From Bacteroidales bacterium (lineage in GTDB: Bacteria; Bacteroidota; Bacteroidia; Bacteroidales; WCHB1-69), in the NCBI GenBank assembly GCA_017438945.1, contig JAFRUI010000028.1:1-63675 (forward strand): a DNA stretch of 63,675 nucleotides, written 5' to 3'. The position numbers and the translations under genes are program-made. The notes under the pieces are model-generated. The model did not search any database and was not told the origin of the DNA. It worked only from the letters and a program-made list of their open reading frames with translations. This document shows positions 53,504 through 60,850 of this stretch, in pieces. Each line of letters starts with the position of its first letter. Position 1 is the stretch's first letter.

Positions 53504-54217
53504 TTGAAAAAGAAATATGCTTGGATTGCTGCAATTGTGGTGCTTTCGCTTATCATAATTGATCAGATTATCAAATTCTGGGTAAAAACACATTTGACTA
53601 TAGGACAAACCCTTCCACTCATAGGGCAGTGGTTCAATATCCATTTTGTGGAGAACGAAGGGATGGCTTTCGGCATCAGTTTCGGACAGCAAATCGGGAA
53701 ACTGGTCCTCTCCATTGTTCGTATTCTCCTAGTGGGCGGGCTTTGCTGGTATTTCGTGTACCGACTTAAGCGCAACAAAATGGACGGAGTGGTACTGGCT
53801 ATCTTCTGTCTGGTGATTGCCGGTGCCTTCGGGAACATCATCGACAGCATGTTCTACGGTCTCTTTTTCACTGAAAGCAACTTCCTGGAGGTGGCGCAAT
53901 GGTCACCCGGGCACGGTTACGCACCCTTCTTCTTCGGCAAGGTGGTCGATATGTTCTACCTCAAGCTCTTCCCTATCCCTGACAAATTCCCGCTTTGGGG
54001 CGGTTCCTACTTCTTCCCCGCCATCTTCAACTTCGCCGACTCCTGCATCACTGTAGGAATATTCATGGCCATCATTTTCAACAAACGGATTTTCAGTGAC
54101 TTGGAGGACAACTCCGAAAATAATGTAGCAAATGAAGGGTTGGAAGCGTCTATGGATGAAAATGTAGAGACGTTTCATGAAACGTCTCTACAGAACGAAC
54201 AAACTTCTGCTGTATAA
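53504..54217 (+). CDS. lspA: Lipoprotein signal peptidase (signal peptidase II), TTG start
   Basis: A 237-aa inner-membrane aspartyl protease that removes lipoprotein signal peptides. Motifs: IIDQIIKFWVKTHL, FVENEGMAFGI (NxGxAFG), AGAFGNIIDSMFYG (catalytic Asp, GNxxD) and FNFADSCITVGI (catalytic Asp). The only reasonable start is TTG 53504; no in-frame ATG precedes NEGMAFG. The length includes the larger Bacteroidetes loop. Residues about 221-230 (NVETFHETSLQ) in the cytosolic tail are encoded by a 30-bp palindromic repeat, an in-frame acquisition. Confidence 0.94.
   Translation: MKKKYAWIAAIVVLSLIIIDQIIKFWVKTHLTIGQTLPLIGQWFNIHFVENEGMAFGISFGQQIGKLVLSIVRILLVGGLCWYFVYRLKRNKMDGVVLAIFCLVIAGAFGNIIDSMFYGLFFTESNFLEVAQWSPGHGYAPFFFGKVVDMFYLKLFPIPDKFPLWGGSYFFPAIFNFADSCITVGIFMAIIFNKRIFSDLEDNSENNVANEGLEASMDENVETFHETSLQNEQTSAV
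54163..54192. repeat. 30-bp perfect palindrome of the GTAGAGACG family inside the lspA frame
   Basis: TGTAGAGACGTTTCA and its exact inverse. It is the same family as 11948 and 22849, but within coding sequence, 25 nt before the stop. Confidence 0.92.
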
Positions 54218-54252
54218 TAATTCAAACAAACAATAATTTAATCAAAAGCACT

Positions 54253-56412
54253 ATGAAAGTATTAACATTTCTGAAAAAACAACTGCTGTTAGTGGCAGTT
54301 TTGGCGATCACGGCTCCTGTTTTTGCCGTGAATCCGCCCGATGAAGGTATGTGGCTGCCGATGTTCATCAAGAACTACAACTATGCGACAATGCAGAAGA
54401 TGGGCTTGAAACTGACGGCCGAGCAACTCTACAACATCAACAATTCGTCCCTGAAGGACGCCATCGTGCAACTCGGCGACGGCTTCTGCACTGGCGAGAT
54501 GGTCTCCCGAGACGGTCTGATGTTCACCAACCACCACTGCGGCTACTCTTCTGTGGTGGAACTCTCTTCCGTGGAGCACGACTACCTCAACAACGGTTTC
54601 TTCGCCATGAGCAAAGAAGAGGAGCTGCCCGTTGATTTCCACGTGCATTTCCTTGAGAGAATGGACGATGTGACAAGTATTGTGTTGGAGAAAGTCGACA
54701 ACAACACCTCGGAAACCGACCGCGCAAAATATGTGGAAGAGGCCATCAAGAAGCTGCGCAAAGAGAACTCCGCCGACGGCCGATACAAAGTCATCGTGAA
54801 ACCCTTCTACGAAGGCAACGAATACTATATGTTTGTTTACACCATGTATGAGGATGTGCGCCTCGTGGTGGCTCCCCCGAGTGCCATCGGCAAATTCGGC
54901 GGCGACACCGACAACTGGATGTGGCCCCGTCACACCGGCGACTTCACCGTGTTCCGCATCTATACCGCTCCCGACGGTTCTCCCGCCAAATATTCCAAGG
55001 ACAATGTGCCGATGCATCCGAAGCACTACCTGCCCATCAGCTTAAAGGGCTATCAACCTGGCGATTACACCATGATTTGGGGCTATCCTGGCACCACCAA
55101 CCGTTTCATGACCTCTTACGAGGTGCAGAACGAGATCGACATCAACGCCCCGGCTATCTATGAGCCGTTAGATGTCATCCTGCCCGTGATGCACGACGCC
55201 ATGGAAGCTTCCAACAAGGTGAACCTTCAATATGCCGACAAACACGCCGGTCTGGCCAACTACTGGAAAAACCAACACGGCGAAGTGGCAAGCTTGAAAG
55301 CCCTCAAAGTGGTGGAATCCAAAGCAAAGCAAGAGGCCGAGCTGACCAAATGGATCAACGCCGACAAAAAGCGCAAAGAGAAATACGGCAACTGTCTGGC
55401 CGAAATCGAGAAAATCTGCAAGGAAGTCGATGGCGCAAAATACAAATCCGCATTGAACGGCAACCTGCAGTTCTCCGCCTCCCCGACATTGCTCGCCACC
55501 CTGCGTCTGCAAGGACAGCTGAAACTTGACAAAGGGGTGAAAAAATTCGACGACAGCAAAGTGGAGAAACTTTTGAAATCGTTTGACAAGTACAACAACG
55601 ACACCGATCCCGCTACTGAAGCCAAGATCGTGGTGGCTTGCCTCAAGACTTGGCAGAGCCATTCCGAAGCCAACCGTCCCGACCTCACTTTCTTCACCAA
55701 GAACTACAAAGGCAACTACGATGCTTTCGAGAAAGCCATGCTTAACTCCATCTTCATCAGCAAGGATAACTTTGAGAAATTTGTCAAAAAACCGTCCAAC
55801 AAGGTTTTGGAGAGCGATCCTTCATACCAGTATTTCCAGGCTCTGCTCCAATATGTCATGTCAGCATCCTCCGCTATGGATGTGGAAGAGAAGTTAGAGG
55901 TTCCGCGCCGCACCTACATCGCCGCTTTGAAGGAGATGAATGCCTCCACGCCGATGTATCCGGATGCCAACAGCACCATGCGTACCACTTTCGGCACCAT
56001 CTGCGACTATTATCCCGCTGACGGTGTGCATTACAACTACTACACCACCACGAAAGGTATCTTGGAGAAAGAGGTTCCCGGTGATTTTGAGTTCGACGTG
56101 CCTGCCAAGCTGAAAGACCTCATCCTGAAGAAGGACTTCGGCCAATATTTAGACAAGGACGGCACCATGCACGTTTGCTTCCTCTCCAACAACGACATCA
56201 CGGGCGGTAACTCCGGCAGCCCGATCATGAATGCCAACGGCGAGCTCATCGGCCTGGCCTTCGACGGCAACTGGGAGGCCTTGAGCAGCGATATCGTATT
56301 CAATACCGAGCTGCAACGCTGCATCAACGTCGATGTGCGCTACGTCCTCTTCGTCATCGACAAGTTCGGCGGTGCCGGCTACCTGCTGAAAGAGATGGAT
56401 GTGCGGAAATAG
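54253..56412 (+). CDS. dpp7: S46-family dipeptidyl peptidase, DPP7 type
   Basis: A 719-aa secreted serine peptidase: signal peptide ending APVFA, then PPDEGMWLPMF. Chymotrypsin-like halves flank a helical domain; His94/95 lie in MFTNHHCGYSS, FGGDTDNWMWPRHTGDF holds the acidic residue region, and Ser654 is in TGGNSGSPIM. Gly672 in FDGNWEA corresponds to the Gly of DPP7, where DPP11 has Arg, so release of dipeptides with hydrophobic P1 residues is inferred. It lies 35 nt downstream of lspA and may be read with it. A strong terminator follows. Confidence 0.93.
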   Translation: MKVLTFLKKQLLLVAVLAITAPVFAVNPPDEGMWLPMFIKNYNYATMQKMGLKLTAEQLYNINNSSLKDAIVQLGDGFCTGEMVSRDGLMFTNHHCGYSSVVELSSVEHDYLNNGFFAMSKEEELPVDFHVHFLERMDDVTSIVLEKVDNNTSETDRAKYVEEAIKKLRKENSADGRYKVIVKPFYEGNEYYMFVYTMYEDVRLVVAPPSAIGKFGGDTDNWMWPRHTGDFTVFRIYTAPDGSPAKYSKDNVPMHPKHYLPISLKGYQPGDYTMIWGYPGTTNRFMTSYEVQNEIDINAPAIYEPLDVILPVMHDAMEASNKVNLQYADKHAGLANYWKNQHGEVASLKALKVVESKAKQEAELTKWINADKKRKEKYGNCLAEIEKICKEVDGAKYKSALNGNLQFSASPTLLATLRLQGQLKLDKGVKKFDDSKVEKLLKSFDKYNNDTDPATEAKIVVACLKTWQSHSEANRPDLTFFTKNYKGNYDAFEKAMLNSIFISKDNFEKFVKKPSNKVLESDPSYQYFQALLQYVMSASSAMDVEEKLEVPRRTYIAALKEMNASTPMYPDANSTMRTTFGTICDYYPADGVHYNYYTTTKGILEKEVPGDFEFDVPAKLKDLILKKDFGQYLDKDGTMHVCFLSNNDITGGNSGSPIMNANGELIGLAFDGNWEALSSDIVFNTELQRCINVDVRYVLFVIDKFGGAGYLLKEMDVRK

Positions 56413-56435
56413 TACGGTTTTGTGCTATAAGAGAG

Positions 56436-56469
56436 AAAGAGACACCTTTTTCGGGTGTCTCTTTTTTTT
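56436..56469 (+). terminator. Intrinsic terminator after dpp7
   Basis: AAAGAGACACC pairs with GGTGTCTCTTT around a TTTTTCG loop, followed by a T-run. Confidence 0.9.
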
Positions 56470-56571
56470 AGTGCGTGGGCCTCGGACGTGGGGAGGCGGG
56501 CATAAGATTTTAAAAAGGTGAAGATACAAAAGTTTCGGGTATGCTTGGTGTTTGGAATCGTGGCTATTAGT
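56468..56571 (-). pseudogene. Emptied RHS-cassette leader (promoter plus start codon, no RHS core)
   Basis: Bases 56519-56567 are a near copy of the region upstream of the cassette at 58184 (compare 58205-58254), including the promoter box (minus TATCTTC) and ...CGTGGCTA. As in the cassettes an ATG follows (56503), opening an 11-codon GC-rich Pro/Arg leader (MPASPRPRPTH) that stops at 56468, inside the dpp7 terminator. No RHS core or effector follows. It looks like a cassette remnant or recombination boundary. Confidence 0.6.
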
Positions 56572-56631
56572 AGCAATGGATATAATTCGTGTATAAGATC
56601 TCTTGATAGGTTATTCCGATATGGGTTGCAA

Positions 56632-57033
56632 TCATGTATTTGAATTTAAATTATTATATCCGTTCTCGGTAACATTGTCCGTTTGAGGATTATTCATCCG
56701 TTTAGTTGCCATTAACATAAAAAGGCCAGCTGGTCCTAACATAATATAAGCTTTCTTTTTGCAATACGTACATTGATACTTCCTGGTGATTTTTTTTTGA
56801 TATGTTACACCATAACAATAAGGACACTGAACAACGAGCTCATAATCTTGATTATTTTTCTCTTTGATTTTTGCCATTTTTCTCCATCCTATTTTCGCAA
56901 ACAAATGTTGCAACAAGTGTATGAAAAACGAAGTTCCAGCATCAATCACGGCAATATCAGTTTCACAAGGATGTAATTCATGATAATAACGAAAATCATT
57001 ATTCGTAAATGTTTTGTCATGCATGTCTTTCAT
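56632..57033 (-). CDS. Putative immunity protein of RHS cassette A (zinc-ribbon-like)
   Basis: A 133-aa protein with no signal peptide. C-terminal half carries two Cys pairs, CPYCYGV and CTYCKKK, separated by 16 residues: a zinc-ribbon pattern, followed by a hydrophobic stretch (YIMLGPAGLFMLMA). N-terminal half is unlike anything I recognise (DIAVIDAGTSFFIHLLQHLFAKIGW). The ATG overlaps the stop of cassette A by 4 nt, the tight coupling expected for an effector-immunity pair. Function inferred from position only. Confidence 0.65.
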   Translation of the reverse strand: MKDMHDKTFTNNDFRYYHELHPCETDIAVIDAGTSFFIHLLQHLFAKIGWRKMAKIKEKNNQDYELVVQCPYCYGVTYQKKITRKYQCTYCKKKAYIMLGPAGLFMLMATKRMNNPQTDNVTENGYNNLNSNT

Positions 57034-58184
57034 TTTCTTATTAAGTTAATTTTGAGATCAAAACCTATTCCCAACCTTGCTCCTAATCCGACAGAAACCA
57101 CCATAGAGGGGTCTGAAGAATACATATTGTATCCTAACACATTGATTGTTTGTGTTTCATTAATAAGATTATCAAAATAGTAATTGCGAGTATGATCATA
57201 GGATATTGGTCCTGCCCTAAATCCAATATTATGCTGGGTTGCATTAGGAGAAATAGTATGAGCATCAAAAGCAGCAGGTTGGTCATGGTCTATACTGATA
57301 GATAACTTTGCCACATCAACAGAACTGATATTCACATCGACTCCTAACCGACGGCCTTTAATGTCTATATAATCTCCTGCTTGAGCTCCAAATGAAATTG
57401 AAGCGTCCACTCTGACACCATATTTAGGTTGTTGGCTTCTATTATAAGACTTGAGATCCTTTCTTGAGAAAACCACTTTGTCTGGTTTGTTGCAAGTAAT
57501 GACAGGCCCTCCGTCTTCATTTGTTCCTCCGCTATAAGACCGTTTAGTCTTCCCTTTGCCATATATGCTGAATGCATAGTCAGGCTTGCTTCCGTTTATT
57601 GTGTTGTTGAACACATCGCTCACTCTGTCCTCTCCAAACCTTTTAACGGCTCTGTTTCGTAATCTTGTGGCTTTTGCCTCATCATCAAACATCCCGTTGG
57701 GGTCAATAAGCCTAATGGGGTTATTCCTACAGTATGCGTATGGTGAAGTTGACGGATATTTCGCAGCCATCGGGTCCACGCTCAGCCATACACTCAAATC
57801 GGAGGAGTAATATCTTGATCCAAAGTAACCTAGTCCGGTTTCGGGGTCGCGTTCTTTGGCGGAGAAGGTGTAAGACCAATTCAGAATTAAGAATGAAGAA
57901 TTAAGAATGGGGTGCGCTGGCGAGATGGGGGTTGCGACAGTTGAGTTAGCAGTGTGCAGTGAGTAGTTAGCAGTTTGTTGGGAGCGGGCGGAACAATTCC
58001 ACTCCAATACGAACAGAACCCCATCCCCGTAAGGGGATGCCTCTCTGTAGCCGTAGGTGGTCCGATGCGTATCCCAAATCCCCGCGAGGGGATTCATGGG
58101 GCTCCGCGGATCGCGCGGATCTCCGCGGAGAGGGTCTGCGGGAATCGGCAGGAGCGGCGGGCGATATGGTTGGTGGTGGGTCAT
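57030..58184 (-). CDS. Orphan RHS-tip protein, cassette A (unknown C-terminal domain)
   Basis: A 384-aa protein without signal peptide. Residues 1-103 are low-complexity leader translated from nonamer and heptamer repeats (MTHHQPYRPP...). Residues 104-164 are the RHS core tip: YTFSAKERDPETGLGYFGSRYYSSDL, LSVDPMAAKYP, YCRNNPIRLIDPNG. Residues 165-384 are a cassette-specific domain with no recognised motif: basic first part (VKRFGEDRVSDVFN), then beta-rich GVRVDASISFGAQAGDYIDIKG and SVGLGARLGIGFDLKI. The upstream YD-repeat shell, export domains and VgrG/PAAR links of full RHS proteins are all missing. Promoter at 58205-58212. Confidence 0.78.
   Translation of the reverse strand: MTHHQPYRPPLLPIPADPLRGDPRDPRSPMNPLAGIWDTHRTTYGYREASPYGDGVLFVLEWNCSARSQQTANYSLHTANSTVATPISPAHPILNSSFLILNWSYTFSAKERDPETGLGYFGSRYYSSDLSVWLSVDPMAAKYPSTSPYAYCRNNPIRLIDPNGMFDDEAKATRLRNRAVKRFGEDRVSDVFNNTINGSKPDYAFSIYGKGKTKRSYSGGTNEDGGPVITCNKPDKVVFSRKDLKSYNRSQQPKYGVRVDASISFGAQAGDYIDIKGRRLGVDVNISSVDVAKLSISIDHDQPAAFDAHTISPNATQHNIGFRAGPISYDHTRNYYFDNLINETQTINVLGYNMYSSDPSMVVSVGLGARLGIGFDLKINLIRK
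57878..57912 (+). repeat. AATTAAG-family heptamer array at the 5' edge of RHS core A
   Basis: Units AATTCAG, AATTAAG, AATGAAG, AATTAAG, AATGGGG, directly abutting the codons for WSYTF. A second array (GTTAGCA/GTGTGCA) lies at 57942-57975. Confidence 0.9.
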
Positions 58185-58204
58185 CGGCGGTTTTTTTGAC
58201 GGGG

Positions 58205-58212
58205 CGAAGATA
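58205..58212 (-). promoter_or_regulatory. Cassette A promoter box (TATCTTCG)
   Basis: Minus strand TATCTTCG followed by CCCCG, 21 nt before ATG 58184. The same TTCG variant and spacing recur at 59949-59956 and 63605-63612. Confidence 0.5.
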
Positions 58213-58275
58213 CGAAAGTTTCGGGTTTGCCTGGTGTTTGGAAATCGTGGCTAGTATAGTTGTTAGGGGAAATAA

Positions 58276-58821
58276 TTAAGATTGAGGATATGCGATTCGA
58301 TGTTTTTTTATTCGTAGTCCACATAATTTTATAATTTTCCTGAATTCTCTACGTTCAGTTGCTGTTAATGGTATCTCTTTGAGTGGATATAAAATCAAAG
58401 TCTCCCCCATTTTTATAGAGGAGGATCGAACAACTATCTCACCCTCTATTGTGCTCATCGGGTCGGGATAGCGTGCACAACGCAACAAAGCTTTTGAAAA
58501 ATCATCGGATGCATTATTTAAGCGGTTGTCTGTATATAAAATCGTGCTATCGTTAATATGTTGAATTGTTCCATAGAATGATTCAATCTTGGGTAACCAT
58601 TGTTGTTCTTTGTAAAAAAAATAAATGTGGCTTTTAATGCAATTCATTTGATTGTCAAATGATATAATGCAGATGTCGCAAATCCTATAGGTGAAATTTT
58701 TATTTCTATCTTTTTCGCAAAATGAGATTACATAATAGTCATTGGCAATTATTTCATTTTGAGAAAAAATGAATCTGACTGCTAATGTCATGATAAACAA
58801 TATTAAAAATATTTTTTTCAT
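58276..58821 (-). CDS. Putative secreted immunity protein of RHS cassette B
   Basis: A 181-aa protein with a signal peptide (MKKIFLILFIMTLAVRFIFSQ), so periplasmic or surface-located. The rest is AT-rich in coding and shows four cysteines (YRICDICII, MNCIKS) and a C-terminal basic helix (ATERREFRKIIKLCGLRIKK). No family recognised. It begins 15 nt after the stop of the HExxH effector cassette; a periplasmic partner would fit an effector acting outside the cytoplasm. Function is inferred from position. Confidence 0.65.
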   Translation of the reverse strand: MKKIFLILFIMTLAVRFIFSQNEIIANDYYVISFCEKDRNKNFTYRICDICIISFDNQMNCIKSHIYFFYKEQQWLPKIESFYGTIQHINDSTILYTDNRLNNASDDFSKALLRCARYPDPMSTIEGEIVVRSSSIKMGETLILYPLKEIPLTATERREFRKIIKLCGLRIKKHRIAYPQS

Positions 58822-58835
58822 AAGAATCTTCCATT

Positions 58836-59930
58836 TTACCTAAGGTTAAAAACAGCTCCTCGTTGGTTTGCTATGCAACCGCGCATGTTATCAAATTGTT
58901 TTGAGATTTTAGGATATGCTGTTTTCATGATATAACCTGTCGCATATCCATCATACGAAACACTGCCGTCTTTTCTGTATGGATAATCTCCATAATCATC
59001 CTTAATGTTTCTCAACCATGAGAGGGTGAGGATAGGATACTCGTTTTGCGGCAAAGAACTCTGACTATAATAATACTGGGATTTATAAGCTTCCAATTCA
59101 TCATAAACATCTACCAAAGCACCAAATCCATTGTCGGTTTCTATAAAACCTAATTTCCCGCCCAAGAACTGACCGCAATGGTTGACTTCGTGAACAAAGT
59201 TAGCTATATCTACATATCCAATTTGAAAAAGGTAAGCCATGTTATGATCGGAATCTCTTGTTAGTTTTGTATATCCAGATGTTTTCCCGTTTATTGAGGA
59301 TAGGGAGAACATCCAAACAGGATCTTGTTCCATTTGATCCATCACAGTCAAAGTGTTGAAAAGACTCATAATGCTTTTGTTTGTATATGAACTGTTCTCT
59401 TCAGTGTTGGTCACAAGCTGAAACAATCGATTCATAATAGTTGATGTGATTTGCTGTTTGTTTCTATTCCACTCATCTTGCGAAGCTGGGTCTATTGTCT
59501 CCCCATCCGGATCCACCACCCTCACCGGATTGTTCGCGCAATACGTGTACGGCGACAGCGACGGATATTTCGAAGCCATCGGGTCCACGCTCAACCACAC
59601 ACTCAAATCGGAGGAGTAATATCTTGATCCAAAGTAACTTAGTCCAGTTTCGGAGTCCTTTTCTTTGGCGGAGAAGGTGTAAGTCCAATGAAGAATGCAG
59701 AATGTAGAATGAAGAATAGGGTGCGCTAGCGAGATGGGGGTTGCGGCTGTCGAGTTAGCAGTGTGCAGTGAGTAGTTAGCAGTTGTGGGGTAGGCGGCGG
59801 GGTGCGGGTGCACTCCCCCGCAGGCCGTAGGTCTGCAGGGCTCAGTAGAGAAGGCAGCACACGAGCACACACGCAGGCCGTAAGTGTGCGGGAGCGTGGA
59901 GAGCAGGTGGTTTGTTCGGCGGCGGTTCAT
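58836..59930 (-). CDS. Orphan RHS-tip protein, cassette B, with HExxH metallopeptidase domain
   Basis: A 364-aa protein with no signal peptide. Leader 1-82 from repeats; RHS core 83-143 (YTFSAKEKDSETGLSYFGSRYYSSDL, LSVDPMASKYPSLSPY, NNPVRVVDPDGE). The C-terminal domain (144-364) carries a zinc motif NFVHEVNHCGQFLGG (His247, Glu248, His251) and, 27-29 residues on, DELEAYKSQ with Glu278/280 as a candidate third ligand, i.e. a gluzincin-like metallopeptidase. As an RHS tip it is probably a toxin. Promoter TACTTTCG at 59949-59956; the heptamer array at 59687-59720 abuts the core. Confidence 0.82.
   Translation of the reverse strand: MNRRRTNHLLSTLPHTYGLRVCSCAAFSTEPCRPTACGGVHPHPAAYPTTANYSLHTANSTAATPISLAHPILHSTFCILHWTYTFSAKEKDSETGLSYFGSRYYSSDLSVWLSVDPMASKYPSLSPYTYCANNPVRVVDPDGETIDPASQDEWNRNKQQITSTIMNRLFQLVTNTEENSSYTNKSIMSLFNTLTVMDQMEQDPVWMFSLSSINGKTSGYTKLTRDSDHNMAYLFQIGYVDIANFVHEVNHCGQFLGGKLGFIETDNGFGALVDVYDELEAYKSQYYYSQSSLPQNEYPILTLSWLRNIKDDYGDYPYRKDGSVSYDGYATGYIMKTAYPKISKQFDNMRGCIANQRGAVFNLR
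59687..59721 (+). repeat. AATGAAG-family heptamer array at the 5' edge of RHS core B
   Basis: Units AATGAAG, AATGCAG, AATGTAG, AATGAAG, AATAGGG. The flanking about 80 bp (59722-59785, including a GTTAGCA array) is nearly identical to 57913-57975 of cassette A. Confidence 0.9.
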
Positions 59931-59948
59931 TGCTGTTTTTTGAAGGGG

Positions 59949-59956
59949 CGAAAGTA
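59949..59956 (-). promoter_or_regulatory. Cassette B promoter box (TACTTTCG)
   Basis: Minus strand TACTTTCG followed by CCCC, 19 nt before ATG 59930. Confidence 0.5.
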
Positions 59957-59996
59957 CAAAATTTTAACTTGTTTTGCCATCTTGAATAACAATCAC

Positions 59997-60839
59997 TCAC
60001 CGTAACCATCCCGACAATTCCTCTTCAGACACCTCAAACCTTTTTCTTTTGTTGGTGAAATCTCTGAACACATACATTCCTTTTCGGAAAGACAGATATC
60101 TGTACCTGATGCTACCATTCCACATATAAAACGTTCCGTCCAACAATACATTATCTTTAAAATTACAGACAAAGCCGATTCTGCCATCGCTATAATAACC
60201 TTTCCAGGTGCCTTCTTTATGACCGTCTGTATAATATTGTTCCGCCTTGACTGCAATATCGAAAGGAAGATAGAAAGAGGACGCATCCTTCCTATTGTTA
60301 TTGTTTATTTCATATACGATCCATTCTCCTTCTTTCTTTCCAAAAGAATTATATCGGTTGAATGTGTCACCTTTATATAAAACATAATCCGATTTAATCT
60401 CCAATAATGGTTTAGCCATCAGTGCGGAGTCATATGGCATTCCATTCCACTTGTTCTGCAACCACTGCAAATATACGCTGTCTTTGGGATGCGGACAAGA
60501 AATCTTATATTGGCCTGGCCTCAGGGAATCTATGTTCATAGAAAAATAAGGATAGTTTGGTGTTGTGCTCGAAAGAATGGTTACTGTGTGGAACATAAAG
60601 TAGCTGCCATCAGAAAAAGCAAAAGACAATATGTCGGCTTGATGAGATGATACTGGGAGACAGATGGAATCTTTCAGCTGTAAGATATTTTCTTCCGTGA
60701 TTAACAAAGTATTCTTATCAAACGCACAAACAGTGTCACACATCCTCTCTTGGTTCCATTTCAACAGAAAAGCCTGATGTTGCGCATCAGCACCAACGAA
60801 AAGCAGGAGCAGAACAATTGATATTATAGAAGTTCTCAT
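59997..60839 (-). CDS. Putative secreted immunity protein of RHS cassette C (MORN/YwqK-like repeats)
   Basis: A 280-aa protein with a signal peptide (MRTSIISIVLLLLFVGADAQ). Middle: VYLQWLQNKWNGMPYD. The C-terminal about 110 residues contain MORN-like repeats: FNRYNSFGKKEGEWIVYEI, YYTDGHKEGTWKGYYSDGRIGF and DGTFYMWNGSIRYRYLSF. MORN/YwqK-type proteins are repeatedly found as partners of bacterial toxins. The gene starts 11 nt after the stop of cassette C. Its export signal suggests it neutralises the effector in the periplasm (inference). Confidence 0.72.
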   Translation of the reverse strand: MRTSIISIVLLLLFVGADAQHQAFLLKWNQERMCDTVCAFDKNTLLITEENILQLKDSICLPVSSHQADILSFAFSDGSYFMFHTVTILSSTTPNYPYFSMNIDSLRPGQYKISCPHPKDSVYLQWLQNKWNGMPYDSALMAKPLLEIKSDYVLYKGDTFNRYNSFGKKEGEWIVYEINNNNRKDASSFYLPFDIAVKAEQYYTDGHKEGTWKGYYSDGRIGFVCNFKDNVLLDGTFYMWNGSIRYRYLSFRKGMYVFRDFTNKRKRFEVSEEELSGWLR

Positions 60840-60850
60840 TATTTACGCTT

